Position numbers and translations under genes: made by a program | Shown: positions 1 through 11,312 of the stretch, one piece after another | Position numbering within the stretch: position 1 is the first letter of the stretch | Layout: each line of letters starts with the position of its first letter | Assembly (NCBI GenBank): GCA_963681505.1 | Contig: OY811993.1 | Location: 1,852,850 to 1,916,849, forward strand | DNA: 64,000 bases | DNA from: Eunapius fragilis | Taxonomy: Eukaryota > Porifera > Demospongiae > Spongillida > Spongillidae | Reading direction: 5' to 3' | Notes under the pieces: generated by a model | Seen by the model: the letters and a program-made list of their open reading frames with translations, nothing else | Database searches by the model: none | Told to the model about the DNA's origin: nothing

Positions 1-2160
1 CATATAGAAGGCGCTTCCGTGGCATTACTTGTGGCAGTGGGGAAACAAACAGGGAGCTTTCCGTAAAGCTTATGGACCTACTGCACAAGTGGATGAAGAG
101 CTGTACTTCAATGGAGGAAATACAAGAGCTCATAGGCATGGAGCAGTTCCTCAACACGTTGCCAGCGAACAAACGACTCTGGGTTATGGAGCGAAAGCCT
201 AACACGTGTATTCAGGCCAGGGAACTCGTTGACGAATATGAACACGCCAGGCGTGAGGAGTCGCAGCGGTATCTGGAAAACGTCAAGGGAACTTGATCAG
301 AGCAAAATTGTTCATTTTGTGGGAAAGCAGGGCACTCAGAAGACGTGTGCTACAAGAAAACCACAAAAGAGGAGACAAGCAGACGGAAGACCATAGTGTG
401 CTACAACTGTGGAAAACCAGGTCACCCAGCAAGGAAGTGTCCCAACAATGAGGTATTGTTTGGACGTGAATCAAAGTACAAGGTGAAGGATGGAATGTAT
501 TGTAAGGGAAGTGTGGAAGGGTGTTTGGTAAGCCGCATATTGTTAGACACAGGTTGTTCCCACACAATGGTTCGAAGACAATTGGTCCCCCAGGAGAAGT
601 TCTTGGAGAGAAAATGGGTATCAATCAGATGTGTGCATGGTGACACAGTCTTGTATCCCCTAGCAGATATCAAGCTTGTGGTGGAAGGCATTCCAGTCAC
701 AGTGGAGACTGCTGTAGCTGAAAGTCTACTGGTGGAGGTGATACTTGGAACTGATGCTTCTAGAATGACGGAGTTATTAGGAAGACGAGCTGGTTCTGTG
801 TTCTTTGCTCAAGAACATGTTATGGTGGTGACAACAAGGGCGAAGAGACGACAGGAAATACAGGAGGATGTACTGAGGAAGGAAAAAGAGGTTATGTCTG
901 GGGTGGTACCAAATCCATTAGGTGTCGCTGAAGAGGAACCCAAATTGAAGACTATGTCACAGGAGCAAAGAAGGCCAATGCGCAGGGAACTTGGGAGCCA
1001 GGGAGACTGCTTGTCTCACATTAATATCAGAGCTGAGAAACTTAAGGATCTGCAGGAGCAGGATGAAACACTGAGAGCTGTGAGGGAACTTGCAGCATTG
1101 ACAGGAGGATCAAAAGGTGAGTTCTTCAAAAGGGATGGGTTGCTGTACAGAAGATGGACACCATGGGGAAGAGGAGAGGAGATGGAGATTGAACAGCTGG
1201 TTCTACCCAAGGAGTGCAGGCAAGTTGCACTGGAGATGTCTCATGATATTTCCATTGCAGGACATCAAGGCAGGGATAGGACCAGGCAACGACTATTGCG
1301 CAGGTTCTTCTGGCCATCTGGGATGTAGACCTGTATTGTAAAACTTGCAGTGCTTGTCAAAAGGCTTCATTTAAGGGGGTTAAGCCAGCACCATTGATTC
1401 CTCTTCCTATCGTTTCAGAGCCATTTAGCTGCATTGCCATGGATATTGTGGGCCCCCTTCCCAGAAGTCGAGCAGGGAACAAATACATGTACATCCTCGT
1501 AATATGTGATTACACAACTCGCTATCCGGAGGCGGTGCCCCTCAAAAGCATTGATGCTGAAAGTGTGGCGGAGGAGCTTATTAAGGTATTTGCTCGTGTG
1601 GGTGTACCCAGGGAGATCTTAACAGATCAAGGAGCAAATTTCACGTCGCAAATTACTTGCTTATAGCAGGGTGTGGAACGAAGGATGTCAAAGAGCGTTT
1701 GAAATTTTGAAGAAAGCGCTGATCTCAGAGCCAGTTTTGAGTAGCCTGGATGTTTCAAAAACAGACTGACGCTTCTGATCGGGGGGTGGAAGCCGTTCTA
1801 AGTCAAGTACAGGAGGACGGTCAGGAACACCCTGTTGGTTATTATAGCCGGAAGTTATTGGCTAGGGAGCAACGATACTCAACTATTGAGAAGGAATGTT
1901 TGGCTATTAAGTTGGCGTTAGATGCATTCAAAGTCTATATACTGGGCAGGAAATTTGTAGTCCAAACAGATCATCGAGCTCACGAGTGGCTAGAAAAACT
2001 CAAGGAAAACAATGCAAGGCTATGCAGATGGAGCTTAGCCCTTCAACCTTACTCTTTTGTGGTGGAACATCGACCAGGGGCTATGAACTTGAACGCGGAC
2101 GCACTGTCAAGAAATCCAGCAATAGTGTTGCTGCAGGAGAAGGGGAAGGAAGTGTGAGAG
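1..2160 (+). mobile_element. Broken Ty3/Gypsy (Gmr1-like) LTR retroelement relic
   Basis: This is an old fossil copy related to the whole-looking element at 3086-8103 on the other strand. Parts seen in order are the gag 3' region (about 72-300), a CCHC zinc knuckle (about 395-440), an aspartic protease with LLDTGCSHTMVRR (about 540-580), the integrase zinc-binding region (about 1240-1325), the integrase core with MDIVGPLPRS (about 1394-1660) and RNase H with QTDASDRG, QTDHRA and NADALSRN (about 1750-2130). Integrase lies before RNase H, which is the pol order of the Gmr1-like group. It is broken in several places and its 5' end lies outside the window. I could not define LTRs for it. Its protein divergence from the second copy suggests it is much older. 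Confidence 0.85.
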
Positions 2161-3085
2161 CCCAGACCTACGGGCCTGCGCTCTTGAATATCAATTACAT
2201 GCAGAATCTTTGAGCATGTGCATTGATAGAAATCAAGGTATAAATGCATTTCGTGTGGAATTATTGGGGGGTTATGTTGCCTTTTTCGAGATACTGGCTA
2301 ACGTGAACGGTATTGGGGGGTGTATAGGCATTCCAGAAGACGTGTGCAAACTGATTGCTACCGTCAGTTCTGTCACATTAGAATCAGTTCAATATCTGAT
2401 AACCTACCAGGCCTTTCACCTCCTCATATTCTGTGGCAGTACAAGAACCTCGTGCATGAGATTTTTTAATAAACTCCCCTCACAATGGCATCCACTAATA
2501 GGTCATTTGCTTCCTTCACGCTTTCCTCGCTAAAGTTAGGTGGCAAGCCAAAACATATCTCGGGGCTGCTATGAGAGGCTTTGAAATTCTGGCCTGAAAA
2601 ATTGTGCACCGCACATCACCAAGAAGGAATAACAGCAAACTAATTTAACGACTTATAGCAAGCACAGTTTCTTTTGGATATGTTGTTCCGCGTGCACATG
2701 ACACAACGTTATGACACAGCTTACTTGGCGGGAGGGGAATCTTTCCTTTGCAGCAGGCTGCCGTTCTATTGTGAAGTGCTTCCACTCACAGCTTTGCGCA
2801 TTCCTTGTGGTCGTACTACTACATGTACAACACTCACTATCCACACTCCCTTCAGAAATTGTTATTTTAAGTAAAATTAGTGAGTGTCACTTTGAATAAA
2901 AGCGGTATCGTCAAGCCTCGCCGATACCTAATTATTAAACATCGCCAGTTATCAATACCGGATGCGATACAGGATATGCATCAACAATCCCGAGATCGTT
3001 TCCGGATCACGGCAACACTGGCAGTTAAAAAGTAAATAACAGGTTGGATAAAGAACAATGTTCACTCGTTCTCTCACCAACACAC
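2161..3085. other. No recognisable gene between two LTR elements
   Basis: I see only short, compositionally ordinary open frames and no domain, splice pattern or repeat that I can name. Some of this could be unrecognised terminal sequence of the relic to the left. Its right edge is the target site of the younger LTR element. Confidence 0.5.
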
Positions 3086-3418
3086 TGTGAAGGATTCTCG
3101 GTAATGCTGCCACCAGTCAGTATTCCCACGCGCTTGCGACAACGATTTGCTAGCGCGATCCCCGCTCGCATAAAATGACTCCAATCCTAATCACTCAAAG
3201 ACTTCAAAAGAACCACTAGAACTAGGAACAACTACTCTCTTCAAGAACAACATTGTGCTCATTTTTATACCACACACCCAATGCACCCTAACCCTAACAA
3301 TAACGGTTCAGTCTTGTGATGTGCCCTCTCCACTGGGTAACCCTCCTGAATACGCTGTATACCTGCTGACGCTTGCACTGGATGACCTTACTGAAGACGG
3401 GGCACTCGCACCGTCACA
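3086..3418 (-). repeat. 3' LTR of the Gmr1-like element
   Basis: This is the downstream LTR, 333 bp, about 99% identical to 7771-8103. The polyprotein frame runs a short way into it before ending near 3308. Confidence 0.93.
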
Positions 3419-6400
3419 CTCCACCCCACTTCCCTGGCAACAAACTAGGTTTGTTGTCACACGCGACAGGGCATCTGCGTTTTGATTCTTCTTCCCAGGG
3501 CGATGGTTTACCACATACTGATAGGGCTGTAATGCTAAACTCCATCTGCACAATCGGGGGTTATTGTCTTTCAATCGTTCTAACCATTCGAGTGAACGAT
3601 GGTCTGTTTGAATCACAAAAGACCTTCCCAACAGGTACACTTTAAATGCCTGTATCCCCAATTTGATTGCCAGACATTCTTTCTCTACTGTTGCATACCG
3701 CTCCTCTCGCGGCAACAATTTGCGACTGAAATAGCCCACTGGATGTTCCTCTCCATCCTCTCCTATCTGGCTTAAGACAGCTGCTACACCTCTATCAGAC
3801 GCATCTGTCTGAAGAATGAACTGTCTACCGAAGTCAGGGCTTTTCAGTACTGGGTTGGAACACAATGCTTCCTTCAGATTTTGGAAAGCTTGCTCGCATT
3901 TCTCCGTCCATGATACTACATTCGCACACGACTTGCGCGTTAAGTCTGTCAAAGGAACTGCCAGAGAAGAATATTCAGGTATGAAACTCCTGTAGTAGCC
4001 TGTCAAACCCAGAAAACTTCGCACCTGTCTCTTAGTCTCAGGTACCGGGAATGTCAAAACAGCTTTCAATTTTCCCTTCTCTGGTCGGATTTCACCATTT
4101 CCAACTAAATGTCCAAGATACACGCATTGACTCATCGCGAATTGGCACTTTTCGAGCTTCACTGTAAGCCCTGCCTTTTGAATGCGTCTTAAAACGTCGT
4201 TCAATTTCGCTACATGGTCCTCCCACGTTGCAGTATGAATAACAATGTCGTCCAAATACGCTGTTGCATAACCTTCACACCCTCGCAAAACATTGTCCAT
4301 AAGACGTTGAAAAGTCCCCGGGGCGCCTGCTAGACCAAACGGCATAACCCTGAACTGATATAACCCAGATGGGGTGCAAAACGCCGTTTTGTACCTGTCT
4401 TCCTTGGCTACAGGGACTTGCCAGTATCCCTTGCTTAGGTCTAGCGTAGTAATGAATTTGGATTGACCTATGGTATCAATTAGGTCGTCAATACGGGGCA
4501 TAGGATATGCTTCCACCTTGGTAACCGCATTTAATCGTCGATAATCCACACACATTCTCACTGAACCATCCTTTTTCGTGACCAACACAATGGGTGATGC
4601 CCATTCACTCTTAGACAGCTCAATGATCTGGTGCTGAAGCATCTCTTGTATTTCCTCCTTCACCGTGTTCCGATAGGCTTGGGGCAACCTATACGGAGGC
4701 AGTCTGACTGGGGAAGCATCAGCAGTTGCAATACGGTGGACAGCCAAATTGGTCCTTCCTGGTTCGTCACTAAAAACGTGATGAGAAGCAATAACTCTCT
4801 CTAGCTGTGCTCGCTGCGACTGTGATAGGTGCTCACCATAGGCAGGTTTCTGCACGCTAGGTTCTCTCCAAACAGGAATATCATCAACTGCGTCTTCCGC
4901 CTCTTCTTCCTCCACTTGAAAAGCATCAGAGATGGACCCATCTCTAACCTTGAATGCCTTTAACATGTTGACATGAAATACCCTTTTCCTTTTCCTTCGG
5001 TCATGCATGTCTACGAGGTATGTCACTTTCCCTCGACGTTCCAATACAGAATATGGACCTTGCCATTGAGCTAATAGCTTGTTGGTTGATGTGGGCAATA
5101 GGACTAACACCGCGTCGCCAGGCTTGAACTCTCTAAGCCGTGCCCTAGTATCATACCACTTTTTCTGCCGTGCTTGCTGGGCTTCCATGTTCTGCTTAAC
5201 ACAATCCACCATGTCCTCAAGTTTCTCCCGAGTAGCTAACACATAACTGACCACACTTTCATCGGACTTTTGGTCAGCTTCCCATGTTTCCTTCAGGATG
5301 TCGAGAGGCCCCCGTACTTCTCGTCCGTAGATCAGTTCGAACGGCGAGAACCCTGTAGATGCTTGAGGCACCTCCCGATATGCAAATAATAAATATGGCA
5401 ACAATTTGTCCCAATCTCGGCCTTCAACTGATGCCGTTTTCCGGAGCATCTCCTTTAAGGTTCTGTTAAAACGCTCCACTAACCCGTCTGTTTGGGGGTG
5501 ATATGGGCTTGTTCGTATCGGCCTCACATGAAGTAGTCGATACAATTCCGCCAGAAGTTGAGACACAAAATTACTACCCTGATCTGTTAGAATTTCCTCC
5601 GGTATTCCCACTCGCGCGAACACCTCCACAAGCTTCTCTGCTATGTTCTCCGCATCGATACTTTTGAGCGGGACAGCTTCTGGGTAGCGAGTTGCGTAAT
5701 CGCACAACACCAGTACATACTTGTGTCCGCTTTTACTCCTAGGCAATGGGCCAACGATATCCATGCCTATTCTCCTGAACGGTTCGCTGATTATGGGCAA
5801 CGGAACTAGTGGCGCTTTGTCGCTACCACGCGGAGCTGTTTTCTGACACACAGGACAACTTGCACAAAATTGTTCTACGTCCCGATACACCGACGGCCAG
5901 AAAAATCGCCGTAGTATACGTTTCCGTGTCTTCTCCTTGCCGAGGTGACCAGAGAGCGGGATCTCGTGAGCCAGCTTGAGTACAGCTTGCCTACACTTAG
6001 TTGGCAACACCAGCTGCTCAACTTCCCTCTCCTCGTATCCGTCTGGTATCCACCTCCTATAAAGTATTCCGTTCCGCTTGAAGAACCCCGTTTTGTTCTT
6101 TCCTGATGAATGCTCAGCCGCATTCCTCGCCTCCTGTAATGTAGGATCTTTTTCCTGCAAGACCTGCAGCTCAGGTGCGGCCATATCTAAGGGACCCTTC
6201 TCCACCTGAATAGGTCTGTGGTCATCGAGGATGGCCTTGTGTTCCGCCAGTCCACTCGCCGGACTAGGTCGTGCTCCAGACACGCGCTCCTTCTCGTTTC
6301 GTACCATTTCCTCCTCTAGCTGCTCACGGGCGCGAGAACGGGTTGTTACCACCAATACATTCTCGGCCTCCGCTTCGTTTCCTTGTATTGTTTGACCAAG

Positions 6401-7645
6401 CAGCTGGAACAACTGTGGGACGTCTGTTCCCAACAGTACAGGTACCGGTAAGCTATCTGCCACCGCTGCTTTGACCAATAGAGGTACTCCGGACACTCGT
6501 ATGTTCACCTCCGCCACTGGATAGAACGTGGTGTCCCCGTGGGCGCAACGCACAGTCACCCCCTTACCCTCTATGAATTTATGAGGCGGTACTAAATGCC
6601 TACGGACCATTGTCCTTGTACACCCAGTATCTAAGAGAACCCTCGCCCTCTTACCCTCTACTGTGCACCAACGTACCCCTCTCCCCTTGCTACCCAAGCT
6701 CTCACGGTTTTCCATACACAGTAGGGCACCCTTATCCCAACAAAAACGTGCAATATGCCCCACTTTACCGCATTTGTAGCATTTAGGTATAGCAGATTTT
6801 CCCTTCAAGTCACGGGCCTTCTTCCGGCATTCCTCCTCTTCATGTCCGGCTCGCCCGCAATAGGAGCACTTTGCTGTACTGGCTCCTGTGTTCTCAACGA
6901 GACCCGAAGGGATTTCAATTCGTTCCCCCTCTCTCCGTCTAGCAGTTTCATACTCGTCAAGTAGCTCCCCTGCCTGCACGCAAGTCTTCGGCTTTCGTTC
7001 TATCAACCATAAACGTTTATCCACCGACAAGGTGTCCAGCAGCTGCTCGATACCAAGGACCTCCCGAATTTGTTCTACCGTTTTATACTCTTTCAGCCAC
7101 TTCGCCAACGTATCCATCAACCGAACTCCGAACTCGCGACTCGTTTCGCCGTCCTTGCGTTTCGCTGTTCGAAACCTGTTGCGATATGATTCTTCATTGA
7201 TATCATACCGTGCGAGTATAGCGGTCTTGATAGCATCGTAGTTAGAGATATCGCCGGTTGCTAGAGCTGCGAAATCTAACTGGGCCTTTCCAGATAGCTG
7301 TGGGACAAGATGGTGCGGCCAGAGACCCATCTCGATCTTATGTGCCCCCATGATACGCTCGAAGGTGACCAGATACGACTCGATGTCGTCGTCAGTTTTC
7401 AACGGCACCAACTTCACCGCTGGCTGCGCTGCAACGCTCTTACTTCCTTCCACCATTTTCATCAGCCCCTCAATATGTCCTTGCATAAGCTTCATTCTTT
7501 CTTCCGTTTCGCGTTCTCGCCGCTGTCTCTCCTCCTGATATCGCTGCTCTCGCTCAGCGCGTTCTGCCGCTATCTCTTCCTCACGCTTCTGACGGTCCTC
7601 CATCAGCAGTTTCAGACACTGCTGTATGTCTTGTGGCGTCTCCAT
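3308..7645 (-). CDS. Gag-PR-IN-RT-RNaseH polyprotein of a Gmr1-like element
   Basis: The frame is about 1,445 aa from the Met at 7645; the open frame extends further upstream only through the primer-site region into the LTR, so this Met is the likely start. In order: a coiled, charged gag with RQ/E-rich helices (about 10-60), two CCHC knuckles (about 258-305, CSYCGRAGH and CYKCGKVGH), a protease with LLDTGC (about 340), integrase with an HHCC region (about 560-600), a core with MDIVGP, TDQGSNF and ERFNRTLKEM (about 625-725), a C-terminal WQGPYSVLERRG segment (about 860), reverse transcriptase with VDYRRLN and YLDDIV (about 1030-1135) and RNase H with TDASDRG and QTDHRS (about 1280-1390). It would copy and integrate the element through an RNA intermediate. 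As one fused frame, gag and pol would be made together and processed by the protease. Confidence 0.92.
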   Translation of the reverse strand: METPQDIQQCLKLLMEDRQKREEEIAAERAEREQRYQEERQRRERETEERMKLMQGHIEGLMKMVEGSKSVAAQPAVKLVPLKTDDDIESYLVTFERIMGAHKIEMGLWPHHLVPQLSGKAQLDFAALATGDISNYDAIKTAILARYDINEESYRNRFRTAKRKDGETSREFGVRLMDTLAKWLKEYKTVEQIREVLGIEQLLDTLSVDKRLWLIERKPKTCVQAGELLDEYETARRREGERIEIPSGLVENTGASTAKCSYCGRAGHEEEECRKKARDLKGKSAIPKCYKCGKVGHIARFCWDKGALLCMENRESLGSKGRGVRWCTVEGKRARVLLDTGCTRTMVRRHLVPPHKFIEGKGVTVRCAHGDTTFYPVAEVNIRVSGVPLLVKAAVADSLPVPVLLGTDVPQLFQLLGQTIQGNEAEAENVLVVTTRSRAREQLEEEMVRNEKERVSGARPSPASGLAEHKAILDDHRPIQVEKGPLDMAAPELQVLQEKDPTLQEARNAAEHSSGKNKTGFFKRNGILYRRWIPDGYEEREVEQLVLPTKCRQAVLKLAHEIPLSGHLGKEKTRKRILRRFFWPSVYRDVEQFCASCPVCQKTAPRGSDKAPLVPLPIISEPFRRIGMDIVGPLPRSKSGHKYVLVLCDYATRYPEAVPLKSIDAENIAEKLVEVFARVGIPEEILTDQGSNFVSQLLAELYRLLHVRPIRTSPYHPQTDGLVERFNRTLKEMLRKTASVEGRDWDKLLPYLLFAYREVPQASTGFSPFELIYGREVRGPLDILKETWEADQKSDESVVSYVLATREKLEDMVDCVKQNMEAQQARQKKWYDTRARLREFKPGDAVLVLLPTSTNKLLAQWQGPYSVLERRGKVTYLVDMHDRRKRKRVFHVNMLKAFKVRDGSISDAFQVEEEEAEDAVDDIPVWREPSVQKPAYGEHLSQSQRAQLERVIASHHVFSDEPGRTNLAVHRIATADASPVRLPPYRLPQAYRNTVKEEIQEMLQHQIIELSKSEWASPIVLVTKKDGSVRMCVDYRRLNAVTKVEAYPMPRIDDLIDTIGQSKFITTLDLSKGYWQVPVAKEDRYKTAFCTPSGLYQFRVMPFGLAGAPGTFQRLMDNVLRGCEGYATAYLDDIVIHTATWEDHVAKLNDVLRRIQKAGLTVKLEKCQFAMSQCVYLGHLVGNGEIRPEKGKLKAVLTFPVPETKRQVRSFLGLTGYYRSFIPEYSSLAVPLTDLTRKSCANVVSWTEKCEQAFQNLKEALCSNPVLKSPDFGRQFILQTDASDRGVAAVLSQIGEDGEEHPVGYFSRKLLPREERYATVEKECLAIKLGIQAFKVYLLGRSFVIQTDHRSLEWLERLKDNNPRLCRWSLALQPYQYVVNHRPGKKNQNADALSRVTTNLVCCQGSGVECDGASAPSSVRSSSASVSRYTAYSGGLPSGEGTSQD
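3419..3435 (-). promoter_or_regulatory. Polypurine tract next to the 3' LTR
   Basis: Directly upstream of the 3' LTR the minus strand reads AGGGAAGTGGGGTGGAG, almost pure purine. This is the position and composition expected for the plus-strand primer of LTR retroelements. Confidence 0.7.
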
Positions 7646-7750
7646 CCTGGTACTTATTGCCTGATGCTGCTTGTAAGATTTTCCGGAGCGGGTAACTGAC
7701 ATAAACAATATCCCGGCGCGGCTACGACCGAAAAACGTTCGGCGATCTGT

Positions 7751-7768
7751 ATCCCACCACTGCCACCA
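7751..7768 (-). promoter_or_regulatory. Candidate tRNA primer-binding site
   Basis: Two bases inside the 5' LTR the minus strand reads TGGTGGCAGTGG. The leading TGG is expected for pairing with the CCA end of a tRNA primer in reverse transcription. I cannot assign the tRNA without a search. Confidence 0.6.
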
Positions 7769-7770
7769 AA

Positions 7771-8103
7771 TGTGAAGGATTCTCGGTAATGCTGCCACCA
7801 GTCAGTATTCCCACGCGCTTGCGACAACGATTTGCTAGCGCGATCCCCGCTCGCATAAAATGACTCCAATCCTAATCACTCAAAGACTTCAACAGAACCA
7901 CTAGAACTAGGAACAACTACTCTCTTCAAGAACAACATTGTGCTCATTTTTATACCACACACCCAATGCACCCTAACCCTAACAATAACGGTTCAGTCTT
8001 GTGATGTGCCCTCTCCACTGGGTAACCCTCCAGAATACGCTGTATACCTGCTGACGCTTGCACTGGATGACCTTACTGAAGACGGGGCACTCACACCGTC
8101 ACA
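7771..8103 (-). repeat. 5' LTR of the Gmr1-like element
   Basis: This 333-bp direct repeat is nearly identical to 3086-3418. Being on the minus strand, it is the upstream LTR. Its outer edge at 8103 is followed by CACAC, the same five bases that precede 3086. It contains a short telomere-like run (two CCCTAA units on the plus strand), as does the other LTR. Confidence 0.93.
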
Positions 8104-8219
8104 CACACACATACAAACAATGTTGGAACAAGACATAACATGAATGATCGGAATCAGATCCGAGTATTACTCAGAACCCGAGGAGCCTACTGTACACACC
8201 AAAACATCACTGTACTTCG

Positions 8220-9662
8220 TCACTTGGCTGTCAGTTGCTTCCAAGCTTCAGGGGTCCACTGGGATCCCGATTCCCCAAAGAAGGCATCAATTTCCTCCAC
8301 ACTTGCCAAGTGCCAGTTTCGAATCTTTGATGCCTTCATTGCAGCAACACCTCGAATAACGATGCTCGTCATAAAGGCCACATGAGCCTCTTTCTTTGGC
8401 AGTTCCTTCCCTTCCTTCAGCTGATAGCCATAAAGTTCCTTACACGAAGCATTCTGCCACACCGCAACAATCACATCACTTCTTCAAATGACGCATGAGT
8501 TGGAAAATACACTGCAATGGGAAAATGGGCAGGGGCAATAATTGAGGCAACAAACTCATCAACAAAGCTGTACGACTCAAAGAGTTTGCCATGTAGGTCT
8601 AACGGACCATTGAATGAGACCGAACATTCACTAGAAGACAAATGCTGTAGCGGAAAAATAGTGCTGTCAAATTGCTTAGTAACCGCACGGAGGAGCAGCA
8701 CCACAACAAACAACGCCTCCCAAACATCACCCAATTGACCTTTGGCAGAACGAAAACGATCAAACAGAGACACAATGCCCCCAAGGACAATACTCTGACT
8801 CGGCAACGAGCCACGGGAAGCCAAAGATTTGAGCACTGCCAACATGTGACACGGAGACTTTTCCTACTTCCACAGTGTTCATGTATTCCAAACGCGGTCG
8901 AGGAACAAGACTTGCTTGACCAGTAAAAAAACTTTTCAACAAGCGCACACCATTGTCTACAGTCACAAGGCTCTCATTCAAATTTTCTGAATAGCGTCCC
9001 GACACTTATCCAATACTACCTGTCCCTTATGACCCAAAAATATCAAGGAAGGAATCAATCCATAGTAGAGTGCCTGTCTTGGCTTCAAATCAGTCCATCG
9101 CAATGCTTGAGCAGCCTCAGGGATGCTGGTGAAAACAGAAATGAGAGGTAAATAAAAAACGCAAACACATAACCTACCGGCAATCAGAGGCAACTGTCGA
9201 ATCTGGATTTGTCGGCCATTCGTTGAGTCCATACAATAAGAAAGCATTGACTTCACAAAAGTTGTGTGCGAATTGAATATTAAGTAGCGATTCATGGGCT
9301 TCAAAAAAAACCTTAAGAAATGTGCCAATTTCGGTGCATTTTGGGTGAGATCTGTCTGTCAGTGCCACCTGCTTGTTAAGTTCGTCCACAAGCAATATGC
9401 AGGGCAGGTCACCAAGCCAAGTTTCAATGTCAACCCTCGACACGTGCACTCTGAATGTGTCGAACGATGTCGGCGCAACCAGCTGGGCAGCAAACGCAAT
9501 CCGACGGCACACAGCGCCCACCGGATCATCTTGCTCCCATGACCTCAAGTTGGTCGCATCGTGTAATGAGATGGGAATGATGGCTGCATCCCGGAGCTTC
9601 GAATGCAAAGCTACAATACAGTTTACGTAACACCAGACAATGACAATAGATGATCTGACCAT
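8220..9662 (-). pseudogene. Degraded P-loop NTPase-like gene
   Basis: Coding-like segments run right to left on the minus strand. A Walker-B-like CILLVDELN is followed by RYLIFNSHTTF (about 9260-9290), then LRWTDLKPRQALYYGLIPS (about 9060-9115), a helical region with DRFRSAKGQLGDVWEAL (about 8700-8770), and a C-terminal LYGYQLKEGKELPK block (about 8400-8440). The order and wording resemble a large P-loop ATPase family of invertebrates and protists, distantly like Crinkler-type NTPases; that link is from memory. A short intron of 48 bp (9126-9173, GT...AG) joins two segments cleanly in phase. Elsewhere the frame changes about three times, one of them at an eight-T run near 9310, so it is a pseudogene or carries assembly errors. 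A Walker A motif is not visible. The LTR element sits just beyond its 3' end. Confidence 0.55.
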
Positions 9663-9771
9663 ACCATACTACATGATGACCACACCAGACAATGACCATA
9701 CCAGATGATGACCACACCAGATGACCTGACCATACCAGATGATAACCACACCAGATGATGAAAACACCATG
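9636..9771. repeat. Short tandem repeat, CCAGATGATGACCACA type
   Basis: Imperfect tandem copies of words such as ACCATACCAGATGATG and ACCACACCAGATGATG are followed by a C run. No coding meaning is apparent. Confidence 0.75.
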
Positions 9772-9795
9772 GCTGCCCCCCCCCCACCACCTCAT

Positions 9796-11310
9796 TTAAC
9801 CTATAGTATTAATGTACTTGTGATAGCAGAGGCAACAACGGGCTACTACTGTTCGTACGTCTTACAGTGCGATCTCGCAATTTAATCAGCAAAATTGATG
9901 GTCATCAAATGCTGTCATTAAGTACCACGAAACAGTGCCGCACTGGAAAGGGAGAAGGGGGTTCCGGAGGACAATTATAATATGCATTTGGAAAAGATTG
10001 GCGCGTGGAACATACAGAAGCTGCTAGCTGAGCTTAATCGCCGTTGTTTTGAAACTACTAACTTAATACCGGGGTACTAGTGCATATTAAAAGTGTGAAC
10101 AAGTTAACCAATATAAATTAAGGAGATCTTTAACACCAGATCAGTGAAAATTGAATACTTTATTGGCCTCTTTTGTCGAACTCCCGCTTTGGAAAATTAG
10201 TCGGAAAGGCTCTAATAATACAGGTGCAACATGGAGTTCGATTCTCTAGACGCTGTTTAAAACAATTCCCGGCCTTGCAACTAAATCTAATGAGGATCTG
10301 CATTCGTTGTAAGTGGAGTAGTAAGACCATACTGAAAACGGTACACTTTTTTTCTGAGAACATTTCTGATTTCGGAATCAGTATAGATATGCTCACGTTA
10401 ATCAAAGGAGTAAGAAACAATCAAATAGCCTATCGTGTTGGTGTCAAAACATGAACCTAACTTACCCAGGTCTCGACTCTAGACTCAAATATTGGTCGTG
10501 CCCAGGCCCAATGTTTGGGTCAGGTGTGACGTCATTAGCCTTCCTTGACATACTAACATAATAAAGCAGTGCATCCAAATAGTGGACTTGGACTAACTAC
10601 TGCTAGCTTAGTTTTGCAAATCTCGAAGTTGCAGACAAAGTTTAGTTTTGGGGGGAAAAACTAATTCAACCAAGGCCATCTTGTCAAGACATTATAAATC
10701 CAATGCGAAACTTTATATTGATTTCGCGTTTAAACAAAGTGTGTTAGCCTTCGCAGAACCGCTATTAGTCTCATACCCCGACCTGATAGTCCCCAGGCTG
10801 AAATCAATTGCAGTCACTAGCTTCTCGTCTGTGCGCGAGACAAAAACAGCTGCAAGTGACATGAACTAAGCTTACTGAAAGCGTAACTCTTATTGTGGCC
10901 CTATAATCGTTAGTAGAGAAATTTAAATTTATATTACAACTTGCTCAAAATGGCCTATCATTCATTTTGCTAGCATTAAAATTCCCAGGGTCCACCTAAC
11001 AACTACCAAGGTTGTTTCAACCTTTTTCTCACATTGCATCCAAGTGCTAATTAATTCATAGCCCACACATTTATCACCTGGAATGCGCCATGCTATAGCA
11101 TGGCGCTGACTGTCACATTTAACTGTTGTATATTGAAGAGATGTGTCTGTACTAGAAACACCCAATCAACCTGTTTACCAGTTCGCTAAAGCTTGCGTCC
11201 TAACTTTTAGGCTTTGTTTGTCATCCATTTTCAAATGAATGAAATTTTAATTATTGACGTTTGTCAACTAAATGGCTGGAGTTCAATGTGGAAACGGTTC
11301 ATGTCATAAC
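9796..11310. other. AT-rich stretch, no gene seen
   Basis: Open frames here are short and overlap on both strands. I find no domain, exon pair or repeat that I can support. Confidence 0.5.
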
Positions 11311-11312
11311 TC

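Larger units (their letters stand above)
3086..8103 (-). mobile_element. Whole-looking Ty3/Gypsy element, Gmr1-like pol order
   Basis: The element is 5,018 bp on the minus strand. It is bounded by two 333-bp direct LTRs (3086-3418 and 7771-8103) that begin TG and end CA, and it is flanked on both sides by the 5-bp target duplication CACAC. The LTRs differ at about three of 333 positions, so the insertion is young. One long frame carries gag, protease, integrase, reverse transcriptase and RNase H in that order. Ordinary Ty3/Gypsy elements place integrase last; integrase before RT is known for the Gmr1 group, whose pol order looks like Ty1/Copia. No envelope-like frame is seen. It looks whole, and I see no clear break. 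Confidence 0.93.

Noticed and set aside
3280-3300. Telomere or interstitial telomeric array
   Set aside because: Only two CCCTAA units, present in both LTRs as part of the element.
5875-7869. Other-frame ORFs on both strands within the Gmr1-like element
   Set aside because: Shadows of the long polyprotein frame; no separate domain, and in particular no envelope-like frame.
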